Assembly: GCA_050288165.1 (NCBI GenBank)
Contig: JBNKDG010000002.1
Span: 1 to 64,000, forward strand
Source: JAPHTQ01 sp050288165
GTDB lineage: Bacteria > Pseudomonadota > Gammaproteobacteria > Thiohalomonadales > Thiohalomonadaceae
DNA length: 64,000 nt
Direction of reading: 5' to 3'
Each line of letters begins with the position of its first letter. Position 1 is the stretch's first letter. Under the pieces are notes generated by a model. It did not search any database, had not been told where the DNA came from, and saw only the letters and a program-made list of their open reading frames with translations. The position numbers and the translations under genes were made by a program. Positions 41,894 through 51,452 of this stretch are shown here, piece after piece.

Positions 41894-44800
41894 ATGAGCA
41901 AGAAAGAAAATAAAATTAAACAGGTCACCGTCGATGGCGGTCACGCCGCTGCACACATTGCCTATCGGGTTAGCGACATCTGCTCGATCTATCCGATCAC
42001 TCCGTCATCGGATATGTCTGAACTGTCCGATCTGTGGGCCACTCAGGGTGTGCAGAATATCTGGGGCGAAGTGCCGCAGGTTATCGAGATGCAGAGCGAA
42101 GGCGGTGCCGCGGGTACTGCACACGGTGCATTGCAGACCGGTGCACTGACCACCACCTATACCGCATCGCAGGGTCTGCTGTTGATGCTGCCCAACATGT
42201 TCAAGATCGCCGGTGAACTGACCTCCACCGTCTTCCACGTTGCGGCCCGTTCTATCGCCGCACAGGCGCTCTCCATTTTCGGTGACCATCAGGACGTGAT
42301 GGCTGCGCGTATGACCGGCTGGGCGATGCTCGGTTCCTGCTCGGTACAGGAGGCGCACGATGCGGCACTGATCTGTCACGCCGCGACACTGAAAGCACGC
42401 GTGCCGTTTATCAACTTCTTTGACGGTTTCCGTACCTCGCACGAGATCAACAAAATCAGTCTGATCCCGGATGAGCAGATCCGCGCGATGATCGACGACG
42501 AACTGGTTATCGCTCACCGTAACCGCGCACTCAATCCGGACAACCCGTTCATTCGCGGTACCGCGCAAAACCCGGACGTCTACTTCCAGGGTCGTGAGAG
42601 TGCCAACCCGTACTACGCCGCAGTGCCTGAGATCGTGCAGGAGACCATGGACGAACTGGCCAAGTTGACTGGTCGTCAGTATCACCTGTTCGATTATTTC
42701 GGTGATCCCAAGGCGGAAAGCGTTGTGGTGATGATGGGGTCCGGTACCCAGACCATGGAAGAGACGATCAAGAAGCTCAACGCCGATGGCGGCAAGTACG
42801 GCGTGATCACCGTGCGTCTGTTCCGTCCCTTCAGCATGCAGCATCTGCTCGGCGCACTGCCGAAGAGCGTCAAGCGCATCGCCGTACTCGACCGTACTAA
42901 AGAGCCGGGCGCCGCGGGCGAGCCACTCTATCAGGACGTGGTCACCGCACTGGCCGAAGCGGCGGGCGGTGGATTGATCAAAAAGATGCCGTTGATCATC
43001 GGCGGTCGCTACGGTCTGTCATCCAAAGAGTTCACCCCGGCGATGGCCAAGGGCGTGCTGGAAAACCTGGATGCAGAAAAACCGAAGAACCACTTCACCA
43101 TCGGTATCATCGATGATGTGACCCAGACCAGCATCGACTACGATCCGTCGTTCGACATCGAAGCGGCCAACGTCACCCGCGCCATGTTCTACGGTCTCGG
43201 TTCCGACGGTACCGTTTCGGCCAACAAGAACTCAATCAAGATCATCGGCGAAAGCACCGACCTCAACTGTCAGGGCTATTTCGTCTACGACTCGAAGAAA
43301 GCGGGTTCACAGACCACCTCACACCTGCGCTTCGGTCCCGATGAGATCCGTTCGCCGTATCTGATCACCTCGGCCAACTTTATTGCCTGCCACAAATCCA
43401 ACTTCATCGATCAGGTGGAGATGCTGGACAACGCAGCGCAGAAGGCGGTGTTCCTGCTCAATAGTCCGGTCAGCCCCGACAAGGTCTGGGATGAACTACC
43501 GGAGCCTGTGCAGCAACAGATCATCGATAAGCAAATAGACTTCTACGTTATCGATGCGACCACCGTTGCCCGTAACGCGGGTATGGGTCGCCGCATCAAC
43601 ACCATCATGCAAACCTGTTTCTTCGCCCTTTCCGGCGTGCTGCCGCGTGACGAAGCGATCGCCAAGATCAAGGCGGCGATCGAGAAGACCTACATGCGCA
43701 AGGGTCAGGAGATCGTCGACCTTAACTTCAAGGCGGTAGACGCATCACTGGACTATCTGCACCAGGTCAAGGTACCGAAGAAGGTCAGCTCCAAACGGGC
43801 GATGAAGCCGGTGGTTTCACCGAAGGCGCCGCAATTCGTGCAGGAGGTGACTGCACCGATGCTCGCCGGTCGTGGTGATGAGCTGCCGGTCTCCATGATC
43901 CCGATGGATGGTACCTATCCCAGCGGCACCGCCCGCTGGGAGAAGCGAAACATCGCCGACTTCGTGCCGAAGTGGGAACCGCAGACCTGTATCCAGTGTG
44001 GCAACTGTTCCTTCGTCTGTCCGCACAGTGTTATCCGCGCGCGTTTCTACAACGAAGAGATTTTGCAAAAGGCACCGGCCAGTTTCGAATCGGCGCCGGT
44101 TACCGCGCGTGGCTTCCCGGAAACGCGATACACCTTGCAGATCTATGTCGAGGATTGCACCGGTTGTGGTCTCTGCGTCGAGGCGTGTCCGGCGTTCGAT
44201 CTCAACGACAAGTCGCGTAAGGCGATCAACATGACCGCAAAGGCACCGTTGCTGGAAGACGGAAAGAAGAACATCGAGTTCTTCGACACCATTCCGGTCA
44301 ACCGTCGCTCCACGGTTAACTTCGCCTCGGTACGCGGTGCGCAATATCTGGAACCGCTGTTCGAATTCTCCGGTGCCTGCGCCGGTTGTGGCGAAACACC
44401 CTACGTGCGTCTGTTGACCCAGTTGTTCGGTCCTCGTCTGTTGGTGGCCAATGCCACTGGCTGTTCCTCCATCTATGGAGGTAACCTGCCGGCGACACCG
44501 TGGTCGGTGAACAAGGAGGGCAGAGGTCCGGCCTGGTCAAACTCCCTGTTCGAAGATAACGCCGAGTTCGGTCTGGGGATGCGCGTCTCCGCCGACCAGC
44601 AGACCGCAATGGCGAAACACCTGCTGGCGCAGATGAGCGAATACTTCGATCAGGAGTTTATCGATTCGTTGCTCGATACCAGTCAGGAGATCGGCAACCA
44701 GATGCGTCGTCAGCGCGACCGCGTCGCTGAGTTGAAGAAGCGGCTTAAAGAGATCGACGACCCGCGTGCTCGTACCCTCTACAGCATGGCTGATCATCTG

Positions 44801-45475
44801 GTACGCCGTTCCGTGTGGCTGGTGGGCGGTGACGGTTGGGCCTACGACATCGGCTCCTCCGGTCTCGATCACGCGCTCGCTTCGGGTCGCAATATTAACG
44901 TGCTGGTACTCGACACCGAAGTCTATTCCAACACCGGTGGTCAGGCTTCCAAGTCGACACCGATCGCGGCAACTGCCAAGTTTGCCGCTGCCGGTAAGGC
45001 AGTGACCAAGAAAGACCTGGCGCTGCAGGCGATCTCCTACGGTAACGTTTACGTTGCCCGTGTGGCGATGGGCGCCAACCCGCAGCAGACCCTGCAGGCG
45101 ATGCGTGAGGCGGAGGCCTATCCGGGTCCGTCGATCATCATCGCCTACAGTCACTGCATCGCGCACGGTATCGACATGCGTCAGGGCCTGTCGCAGCAAC
45201 AAAAGGCGGTGGAATCCGGCTACTGGCCGCTGATCCGCTACAACCCGGAACTGCGCAAGGCGGGACGTCGGCCGTTCATCCTCGACTCCACCGCGCCGAC
45301 CATCAAGCTGGAAGAGTTTGCCTACAACGAACAGCGCTACAAGCTGTTGCAGAAGAACAATCCCGCAGAGGCGAAGCGTTTGATGCAACTGGCCCAGGAG
45401 TCGTTGGACCTGCGTTGGCAGACCTACGAACACATGGCGAAGCAGGCGCCGTCGGAGTTCCAGCCGACAATGTAA
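41894..45475 (+). CDS. nifJ: Pyruvate:ferredoxin (flavodoxin) oxidoreductase
   Basis: 1193 residues from ATG 41894, after AAAAGGAAC; the usual length for single-chain PFOR. Domains in order: pyrimidine-binding domain (ICSIYPITPSSDMSEL), domains II-III (GTQTMEETIKKLN), domain VI with two [4Fe-4S] motifs (CIQCGNCSFVCP, CTGCGLCVEACP), and the thiamine diphosphate domain (ACAGCGETPYVRLL, GDGWAYDIGSSGLDHALASG, NVLVLDTEVYSNTGGQASKS). It interconverts pyruvate and acetyl-CoA plus CO2 with low-potential electrons. Paired with the upstream GltD-like flavoprotein, it may run in the CO2-fixing direction; that direction is inference. Confidence 0.95.
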   Translation: MSKKENKIKQVTVDGGHAAAHIAYRVSDICSIYPITPSSDMSELSDLWATQGVQNIWGEVPQVIEMQSEGGAAGTAHGALQTGALTTTYTASQGLLLMLPNMFKIAGELTSTVFHVAARSIAAQALSIFGDHQDVMAARMTGWAMLGSCSVQEAHDAALICHAATLKARVPFINFFDGFRTSHEINKISLIPDEQIRAMIDDELVIAHRNRALNPDNPFIRGTAQNPDVYFQGRESANPYYAAVPEIVQETMDELAKLTGRQYHLFDYFGDPKAESVVVMMGSGTQTMEETIKKLNADGGKYGVITVRLFRPFSMQHLLGALPKSVKRIAVLDRTKEPGAAGEPLYQDVVTALAEAAGGGLIKKMPLIIGGRYGLSSKEFTPAMAKGVLENLDAEKPKNHFTIGIIDDVTQTSIDYDPSFDIEAANVTRAMFYGLGSDGTVSANKNSIKIIGESTDLNCQGYFVYDSKKAGSQTTSHLRFGPDEIRSPYLITSANFIACHKSNFIDQVEMLDNAAQKAVFLLNSPVSPDKVWDELPEPVQQQIIDKQIDFYVIDATTVARNAGMGRRINTIMQTCFFALSGVLPRDEAIAKIKAAIEKTYMRKGQEIVDLNFKAVDASLDYLHQVKVPKKVSSKRAMKPVVSPKAPQFVQEVTAPMLAGRGDELPVSMIPMDGTYPSGTARWEKRNIADFVPKWEPQTCIQCGNCSFVCPHSVIRARFYNEEILQKAPASFESAPVTARGFPETRYTLQIYVEDCTGCGLCVEACPAFDLNDKSRKAINMTAKAPLLEDGKKNIEFFDTIPVNRRSTVNFASVRGAQYLEPLFEFSGACAGCGETPYVRLLTQLFGPRLLVANATGCSSIYGGNLPATPWSVNKEGRGPAWSNSLFEDNAEFGLGMRVSADQQTAMAKHLLAQMSEYFDQEFIDSLLDTSQEIGNQMRRQRDRVAELKKRLKEIDDPRARTLYSMADHLVRRSVWLVGGDGWAYDIGSSGLDHALASGRNINVLVLDTEVYSNTGGQASKSTPIAATAKFAAAGKAVTKKDLALQAISYGNVYVARVAMGANPQQTLQAMREAEAYPGPSIIIAYSHCIAHGIDMRQGLSQQQKAVESGYWPLIRYNPELRKAGRRPFILDSTAPTIKLEEFAYNEQRYKLLQKNNPAEAKRLMQLAQESLDLRWQTYEHMAKQAPSEFQPTM

Positions 45476-45522
45476 AAAGCCATCTCAGAATTGCTGCGCT
45501 CGCTAACTCTGAGAAGGCTTTT
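45475..45522 (+). terminator. First hairpin after nifJ
   Basis: Arms aaaagcc-a-tctcaga (45475-45489) and tctgagaaggctttt (45508-45522) with an 18-base loop. The right arm ends in tttta. It overlaps the last base of the stop codon. Confidence 0.55.
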
Positions 45523-45567
45523 AGAAATACAGCAAGCACCACAAGATAAGAAAGACGGGGGAAGTGT

Positions 45568-45606
45568 AACCCGTTACCTCGCAAGGCGGGGTAACGGGTT
45601 TTTTTT
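45568..45606 (+). terminator. Strong intrinsic terminator after nifJ
   Basis: An 11-bp perfect stem aacccgttacc/ggtaacgggtt (45568-45578 and 45590-45600), extended inward by further pairs, followed directly by TTTTTT. Textbook rho-independent terminator. Beyond it, 45607-45767 has short cctgtaac-type direct repeats but no gene. Confidence 0.9.
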
Positions 45607-45767
45607 GCCAGAAGTATGTGAGGCAGGCTCCATCGCATTTACAGCCTACAATGTACAGGACAAGCACAAGGAACAGGGCAAAGGCTCATGGAATATGGGG
45701 TTTTACCTGTAACCTGTAACCTTTAACTTGTACCTTTGTTTTATCGAAACTGTGTATGGAAGCATTC

Positions 45768-46556
45768 ATGAAGCGCTCGTTTTTCTGGTCACTCCTTCTA
45801 CTGTTGCTTGTCGGTTGTGCCACCAGCCCTACTGGCCGCTCACAGCTGCTGTTGGTCTCGGAGAAGCAGGCGATCACCGCCTCCAAACAGGCCTACACCA
45901 ATGCCCTCAAGGAGCTGGATGAGCAGGGCAAGCTGTCAAACGATAAAGCCACTATCAAACGTGTCGAAGGGATCACCGAGCGGCTGATTGTGCAGGCGGT
46001 GAAAATGCGCCCTGAGAGTAAAAGCTGGGAGTGGGAGGTAAAGGTCATCGATGATCCAGAGACAGTCAACGCCTGGTGTATGGCGGGGGGCAAGATGGCT
46101 GTTTACACGGGCCTGCTGGACAAACTAAAACCTACCGACGATGAGCTGGCCCAGGTGATGGGGCACGAGATATCCCACGCACTTGCTAACCACACTGCTG
46201 AGCGGATGTCGGTGGCGATGGTGAGCACACTGGGAATCGCGATTATCGGTGCTGCCAATAACAACGACGCGGCAACCATTACCGGTGCAGCGATCGCCGC
46301 CAAGCTGGCAGTGGAATTGCCAAACAGTCGTGAGGGCGAGAGCGAGGCGGACGAGATCGGCATCGAACTGGCGGCACGCGCCGGTTACGACCCGAATGCC
46401 GCCGTCACCCTGTGGCAGAAGATGGAATCGGTGGGCGGGAGCGGTCCGCCGCAGTTCCTCAGTACTCACCCAAGTCCTGGCAACCGCCAGGAGACGCTGC
46501 GCAAACTTGCCGTCAAGTGGCGACCTGTCTACCTCGAAGCGCAGAATAGTCGCTAG
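45768..46556 (+). CDS. M48-family metalloprotease lipoprotein
   Basis: 262 residues from ATG 45768. The lipoprotein signal ends LLVGCATS. The zinc motif HEISH (GHEISHALANH) and the distal ESEADEIG glutamate define an M48 peptidase; the length and the C-terminal FLSTHPSPGNRQETL match the small periplasmic YggG/LoiP type. These act in outer membrane quality control, from the inner face of the envelope. Monocistronic. Confidence 0.93.
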   Translation: MKRSFFWSLLLLLLVGCATSPTGRSQLLLVSEKQAITASKQAYTNALKELDEQGKLSNDKATIKRVEGITERLIVQAVKMRPESKSWEWEVKVIDDPETVNAWCMAGGKMAVYTGLLDKLKPTDDELAQVMGHEISHALANHTAERMSVAMVSTLGIAIIGAANNNDAATITGAAIAAKLAVELPNSREGESEADEIGIELAARAGYDPNAAVTLWQKMESVGGSGPPQFLSTHPSPGNRQETLRKLAVKWRPVYLEAQNSR

Positions 46557-46678
46557 GGTAAGGTATCATCGGAAGGTGATTATTCCCCAGCATTTGTCTC
46601 GGGATTGTTTTTACCACCGGCATCCCGTATATTCTCCGCCTTCGAAACCCCACCGATAAAATTGTTTTGGAGAATAAA

Positions 46679-46852
46679 ATGAACGTTGATCAGCACCTGA
46701 AAGTCGCACAGTGGCACGTTGAACAGGCCCGTCTGCACGCCACCAAGCAACACTCCTGCGGCTGCCCCATCACTCCTGAATACCAGAAGATCATCGACGA
46801 AGTCGAAAGCGGCAAGATCATGGAAGAGCTGGTCTGCGCGACCAAAGGCTAA
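46679..46852 (+). CDS. 57-aa cysteine-containing small protein
   Basis: ATG 46679 follows GGAGAATAAA, a good ribosome site, and the gene ends at a strong terminator, so expression of a stand-alone small protein is likely. Three cysteines occur in HSCGCP and CATKG, with an amphipathic helix (QHLKVAQWHVEQARLHATKQH) before them; they might bind metal or form disulfides. I do not recognise the family. Confidence 0.75.
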   Translation: MNVDQHLKVAQWHVEQARLHATKQHSCGCPITPEYQKIIDEVESGKIMEELVCATKG

Positions 46853-46872
46853 TTGCCATTTTGGGTCCAATA

Positions 46873-46898
46873 AAAACCCGCCTTTCGGCGGGTTTTTT
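46873..46898 (+). terminator. Intrinsic terminator of the 57-aa gene
   Basis: aaaacccgcc-tttc-ggcgggtttt stem-loop (10 bp) with a T-run continuing to 46898 and further T's after one G. Strong rho-independent terminator on the plus strand. Confidence 0.92.
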
Positions 46899-46962
46899 GT
46901 TTTTAGGTGCAGATGATTAAGACTAGTAAGACTTTTATCTTTCCCTACTTACTATTGAGAAT

Positions 46963-47745
46963 CTATCCCGTAAATTCTCTGAAAGCTAACATGTTCATTA
47001 GCCCTTCTTCAGTCCTGAATAGTGAATATTCGTTGATATTCATTAAATCAAGGCGCTTAAGAATTTCCAGACGAATACTACGTGGTATTGTTATTTTTCT
47101 GAGAAGATCTTGGTGGTCACCTGCGGTCTTGAAGTATGACTCATGGCTTGAATATAACCACTGCTCATCTGGTTTTTCTGCACATATGGTGTAGCGTGCT
47201 TGTTGAGTAAAATGCCGTTCATGTGTTGTGGCATATGGCCCTTGCCCAATTATTTGCGGACTTCCAACAAAGTTTGCTTTTGCCCCTTCCGGAGTCTCGA
47301 TAAAACCATAGACTGCTGCATTATTTGAATCGGATTCAGATGAGAATGCAAAGAATAGGGCGATATAAGGAGATAATGTCCAGTCCAATAGAGGCGATGG
47401 GAAACCGTGATGCCTGACGTAAACCATCATAGGGTAACCAGGCAAGTTGATAATGTGATCTGAACTAAAATCATCTTCACTACCTATATCCCAAGTCCTC
47501 CCTGTGTATGACTCTACTGCGGGTTTTATTCGTTTTAAATACCGGTGGTATAGGGGGAGACTAATTTGATCATTTGTATAACGCTCGAGTGTTGTGGTCA
47601 GGTTCCATGCCGCATTCGCCTGTCCACGGAACAGTAGTTCTGAAACCCCTGTCTGATGCTCTTGGCTTTTTTTTGCTCGATATTCGTTTAAGTCTGATAT
47701 TGCTTCCTCAAACTCTGAGAATGTTTTTATATGTATTTCTTTCAT
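46963..47745 (-). CDS. FRG-domain protein
   Basis: 260 residues from ATG 47745 (MKEIHIKTFSEFEE); an upstream codon at 47817 overlaps the methyltransferase gene. The FRG core is clear: ELLFRGQANAAWNLTTTLER and then RHHGFPSPLLDWTLSPYIALFFAF, the two conserved blocks. The domain resembles ADP-ribosyltransferase-like folds and is frequent in accessory and phage-defence regions, though its activity is mostly undefined. The gene is visibly AT-richer than both neighbours, suggesting recent acquisition. Confidence 0.85.
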   Translation of the reverse strand: MKEIHIKTFSEFEEAISDLNEYRAKKSQEHQTGVSELLFRGQANAAWNLTTTLERYTNDQISLPLYHRYLKRIKPAVESYTGRTWDIGSEDDFSSDHIINLPGYPMMVYVRHHGFPSPLLDWTLSPYIALFFAFSSESDSNNAAVYGFIETPEGAKANFVGSPQIIGQGPYATTHERHFTQQARYTICAEKPDEQWLYSSHESYFKTAGDHQDLLRKITIPRSIRLEILKRLDLMNINEYSLFRTEEGLMNMLAFREFTG

Positions 47746-47813
47746 GATCTTTGATAGTGCCTTATGTGGGGGTAGGCGACAATGCCCCTTATAGGGGGTA
47801 ACTTTATATAAAG

Positions 47814-48455
47814 TCAAACGCCACCTTGTCTTTCAAGATGTAGGACATACGCCAAGCTGTGACCAAAGAACGCTCGTTCGCTAAAGCCAGTTGAAGTGGC
47901 GAGGCCAGTGACGGTCTTACGGGACTGAAAGTGCGGATCGAAGATGACCTCGACCACCGCAAGGATGCCTCCGGGTTTCAGAGCGCTGAACAGTTCGGCA
48001 AAGGCCGCTTCACGATTCGGGATCTCGCCGAGAACGGTTACCAGCACTGCGCGGTCGAAGTGATTGCTTGGGAGTTTGCCGTCGCCGAGACCGGCGTTGA
48101 TGAACTCTACATTGTGGAGTCCAGCGTTCTCTGTTCTGACTTTGGCGCGATCCAGCATTCCCTGCTGAATATCCAGCGCAACAACATGACCGTTTGGACC
48201 GACGCTCTTTGCCAGCGGAATGGTCAGTCGTCCCGGTCCACATCCCGCATCCAGTATTGTCATACCGTCGGAGACACCAAGCGTTTCAACAATAAACGCC
48301 GAGCGATTGGTTTTGGTGAACGGGTTATCCAGCTCCACCAGCCAGCGTAACCAGACCGGGCAGGGCAGGCTTTGTCGACGTGAGGCAAGACGCCAGATGA
48401 TTGCCACAAGGGAAATGGTGACGATAACGAGAAATATAGTAATTGATGTGATCAT
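47814..48455 (-). CDS. Membrane-anchored SAM-dependent methyltransferase
   Basis: 213 residues: an N-terminal membrane helix (TSITIFLVIVTISLVAIIW) and a class-I methyltransferase fold with motif I ILDAGCGPGRLTIPLA, acidic motif II VVALDIQQGM and LKPGGILAVVEV. Substrate unknown; small lipid-like molecules are common in this subgroup. GC-rich like the flanking pel genes, unlike the FRG gene 68 bases downstream. Confidence 0.85.
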   Translation of the reverse strand: MITSITIFLVIVTISLVAIIWRLASRRQSLPCPVWLRWLVELDNPFTKTNRSAFIVETLGVSDGMTILDAGCGPGRLTIPLAKSVGPNGHVVALDIQQGMLDRAKVRTENAGLHNVEFINAGLGDGKLPSNHFDRAVLVTVLGEIPNREAAFAELFSALKPGGILAVVEVIFDPHFQSRKTVTGLATSTGFSERAFFGHSLAYVLHLERQGGV

Positions 48456-48558
48456 CTCTGGTATGTCCCGTTGAAATTTTTATTAGCAAACGTGGACTGA
48501 CTTCCCTGCTCATTTGGCGTTGAGGAATAACATACCCCCACCCCCAGGCAAAAGGCAA

Positions 48559-49929
48559 TCACTGCAACATGAAGGTTTCGTATTCCAGGTGGTCGAAACG
48601 GCGGTTGAGCCACCATAGACCGATGATAACCGTGAGTAGCAGGCTGAGGGCGAAGCCGTAGCCGAAGAAGGAGGCGCCGAGCTGGATGCTAATCCAGCTG
48701 AAGAGGATGTTCGTCACCATGAACAGGCCGGTGAGCACGAGCACGATACGACGCTTGTCGAGGTAGAAGAGAATGTTGAGGATGCCGAGCAGTACCACTT
48801 GCAATGCGGTGGCAATGACATCGATGTAGAGCAGTGGCAGATAGAGTTGCGAGATGCCTAACCAGTGTAGTAGTTGTTCACCGACAGCGATGATGATCAC
48901 CACGGTCATACTTTGCACCTTGGTGATATCAAGTAATCCCTGACGGGCGGAGCGTACCAGTCGGTTGCGGGTGTGTTCGATGGTCGACAGCGGTGCGCCT
49001 TCACGCACGCTGTTGTAGAACTTGTCGTAATACTCGACAAAGTCGGTTTCGATGCGCACCAGGAATACCGCCATGCCCGGGATGATGGAGAGGTAGGCGA
49101 GGAAGATCGGCAGGTCGTAGATCACCGAGGCGCGCAGTGGTCCGATGACTGCCTGGCTGGTTTCTGGGGTAAACCAGAAGATGAATTTGTCGGCCCAGAT
49201 CGCTGCGTTGTAGAACAGGCCGGTGAAGAGCAGCGAGCGATACATGGCATGCGGACGAAACAGCTCGAAGCTGACGCCACGGTTGGAACCGAATTCACGA
49301 TAGACCCGTTCCATCATACCGCCGAGTAGCAGCAGGTGGCCAAGGACGAAACCGCCCATCAATCCCTCCAGGCCAAAGCTACGGAAATAGAGCGCTGCAC
49401 CGACCACCACCATGTAGCCGAGCAGGAATACCAGTACGATCTCGTTGTACTTCTTCATCCCGGAGAGGAATACCGCAGCGATCCAGGTGGCACAGAGGAT
49501 AACGAAGGCGGCCAGTAGTAACAGACGGTAGAGAACCGACTGGTGCGGGAAAAGGAAGATCACGGTTAGCAGGCCGATTATGCCGCTGATAATAATGACG
49601 GTAAGCAACAGGCCGTTGAAGTTGGGTAGCACCCAATCGGTCTTCTTCTCGAACAGACGGTCGGCGATAAAGCGGGTGAAGGCGAGTTGCACCAGGCCGG
49701 TGAGGATCAGCGACGACGCCATGACATAGGTGATGCTGACCTGAAACTGCACCACCGCGGCAGCAGGCGTGACCAGACCGATACTGAGAATACCAATGAT
49801 CAATATGCCGACGATCGACAGCACCCACGGCCCGGCGCTGATGATCCCGGCGTAGGTGTAGGCCTGCAGCAGTCCGGTAAAACTGTTGCGGGTCAGCAGT
49901 TTTCTTAGTTCGAATCCGATGCCTGCCAT
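48559..49929 (-). CDS. pelG: Pel exopolysaccharide membrane protein PelG
   Basis: 456 residues from ATG 49929 (MAGIGFELRKLLTRNS), the length of known PelG; the frame open further upstream overlaps pelF. About twelve membrane helices of the MOP flippase type. With PelD, PelE and PelF it forms the inner-membrane Pel synthase and probably moves polymer across the membrane. Last gene of the operon; it overlaps pelF by 25 bp. Confidence 0.95.
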   Translation of the reverse strand: MAGIGFELRKLLTRNSFTGLLQAYTYAGIISAGPWVLSIVGILIIGILSIGLVTPAAAVVQFQVSITYVMASSLILTGLVQLAFTRFIADRLFEKKTDWVLPNFNGLLLTVIIISGIIGLLTVIFLFPHQSVLYRLLLLAAFVILCATWIAAVFLSGMKKYNEIVLVFLLGYMVVVGAALYFRSFGLEGLMGGFVLGHLLLLGGMMERVYREFGSNRGVSFELFRPHAMYRSLLFTGLFYNAAIWADKFIFWFTPETSQAVIGPLRASVIYDLPIFLAYLSIIPGMAVFLVRIETDFVEYYDKFYNSVREGAPLSTIEHTRNRLVRSARQGLLDITKVQSMTVVIIIAVGEQLLHWLGISQLYLPLLYIDVIATALQVVLLGILNILFYLDKRRIVLVLTGLFMVTNILFSWISIQLGASFFGYGFALSLLLTVIIGLWWLNRRFDHLEYETFMLQ

Positions 49930-51452
49930 GCGAGTAACTTGTCGTAGAGTGAACCGTAGCGCTGATACATCAGCTCCTGGGCATAATAACGTTCGACACG
50001 GGCCATCGCCGCCTTGCTGGCTTTTTCCCATGCCTCATGATCGGTCAGCAGGCGTTTGATCGCTTCGGCCAGTGCCTGCGGGTCGGCGATGCCGACCACT
50101 TCGCCGGAAGCGCCGAGTGCCTTGTCTTCTTCGTCCAGTCCGTAGACCAGTTGCTGGCAGGAGCCGACATCGGTGGTCACTGCGGGGACACCGGCAGCGT
50201 AGCCTTCCAGCATTACCAGCGGTAATGCCTCGCTGATCGAGCTGAGTACCACGATGCTGATCTTCGGCATCAGTTCGGTCAGTTTCTGGAAACCGAGGAA
50301 GCGCACCTTCTCGCTGAGGCCAAGGCTGTTGGCGAGGTGATGACACTCTTCGGCGTAGGCCGGGTCTTCCGCTTCCGGTCCCGCGATCCACGCCTCTGCA
50401 TCAGGCAGGTGCGAGATCACCACACGTGCGGCGCGAATAAAAGTTTTGATGTCTTTAATCGGCACCACGCGACCGATGAGGCAGAAGATTGGCGGAGGTG
50501 TCGCCGGTCTCTGCGGTCGCAGCGCGGCAAACTTCTGTACATCGATACCGTTGGGAATGTTGCTGGTACGTTCCGCCGGTGCACCGTCGTTGATCTGACG
50601 CAGACGGTTGGCTTCGTAGAGGGCAACGATATCGTCTGACATGCTGTAGGTGACGCGCCCCAGTGCTTCAAAGAAACGAATCCACATGCGACGGAAGTGG
50701 CTTACCTCGCCGATCTCACGCTCGAAGATACCGCGGTTGTCGCTGATCCACTGCGCCTGATAGAGATCGATACGCCGCTCCTTGGTGTAGATGCCGTGTT
50801 CCGATAACAGCAGGGGTCGCTGGTACATCAATTTCAGCAGTGCGCCAAGGAATCCGGCATAACCGGTGGAGACAGCGTGATAGACCCGGCTCGGCGGACA
50901 CTTCATGGCAATTTCGACCAACTTCCAGATCGGCGCGTGAATAATACGCACGGTCCAGAAGTAGTCGGTGAAGGAGGGGTCGTTACAGTGAGCGCGGAAC
51001 ATCTCAGTGATGTAATCCCAGGCGCCGCGGCTATGGAGAAAGATACTTTGATCCAGCGCGCCGCCGGGCCGACACTCCTGCGCTACCTGGGTGAGCCACT
51101 CCTGCGGATTGTCGGCATTGGTGCGGAACCGCTCGTGCATCAGCTTTACTGCATCGATGATCGCAGGTTCGGCCTTTACCGGTTGTACTTCCGGTTTTTG
51201 CAGGTCGTCGAACAGATAGTAGGTTTGTAGTGAAATGAGATTATCCGGCAGTTCGTATTTCATCTCGCCGTAGTCGTCACGGCTGCTGCCGATGAAGACC
51301 GCGGCAAATTTCAGTTCAGGAAAACCGCGAATGATCTCGTTGACCCAACTGGAGACGCCGCCAGAGACATAGGGGAAGGTCCCTTCAAGAAGGAAGGTGA
51401 CATCGGCGATCGGGGTCGGCTCGTCCTGTTGTGGTTTACGCTCTTTCATCAT
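49905..51452 (-). CDS. pelF: Pel glycosyltransferase PelF
   Basis: 515-residue GT4-type enzyme: VTFLLEGTFPYVSGGVSSWVNEI at the start, RVVPIKDIKTFIRAARVV, and the donor-site EALPLVMLEGYAAGVPAVTTDVG near the end. PelF is the cytosolic polymerase that builds the GalNAc/GlcNAc Pel chain from UDP-sugars. It overlaps the pelE stop by 4 bp. Confidence 0.96.
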   Translation of the reverse strand: MMKERKPQQDEPTPIADVTFLLEGTFPYVSGGVSSWVNEIIRGFPELKFAAVFIGSSRDDYGEMKYELPDNLISLQTYYLFDDLQKPEVQPVKAEPAIIDAVKLMHERFRTNADNPQEWLTQVAQECRPGGALDQSIFLHSRGAWDYITEMFRAHCNDPSFTDYFWTVRIIHAPIWKLVEIAMKCPPSRVYHAVSTGYAGFLGALLKLMYQRPLLLSEHGIYTKERRIDLYQAQWISDNRGIFEREIGEVSHFRRMWIRFFEALGRVTYSMSDDIVALYEANRLRQINDGAPAERTSNIPNGIDVQKFAALRPQRPATPPPIFCLIGRVVPIKDIKTFIRAARVVISHLPDAEAWIAGPEAEDPAYAEECHHLANSLGLSEKVRFLGFQKLTELMPKISIVVLSSISEALPLVMLEGYAAGVPAVTTDVGSCQQLVYGLDEEDKALGASGEVVGIADPQALAEAIKRLLTDHEAWEKASKAAMARVERYYAQELMYQRYGSLYDKLLAWQASDSN

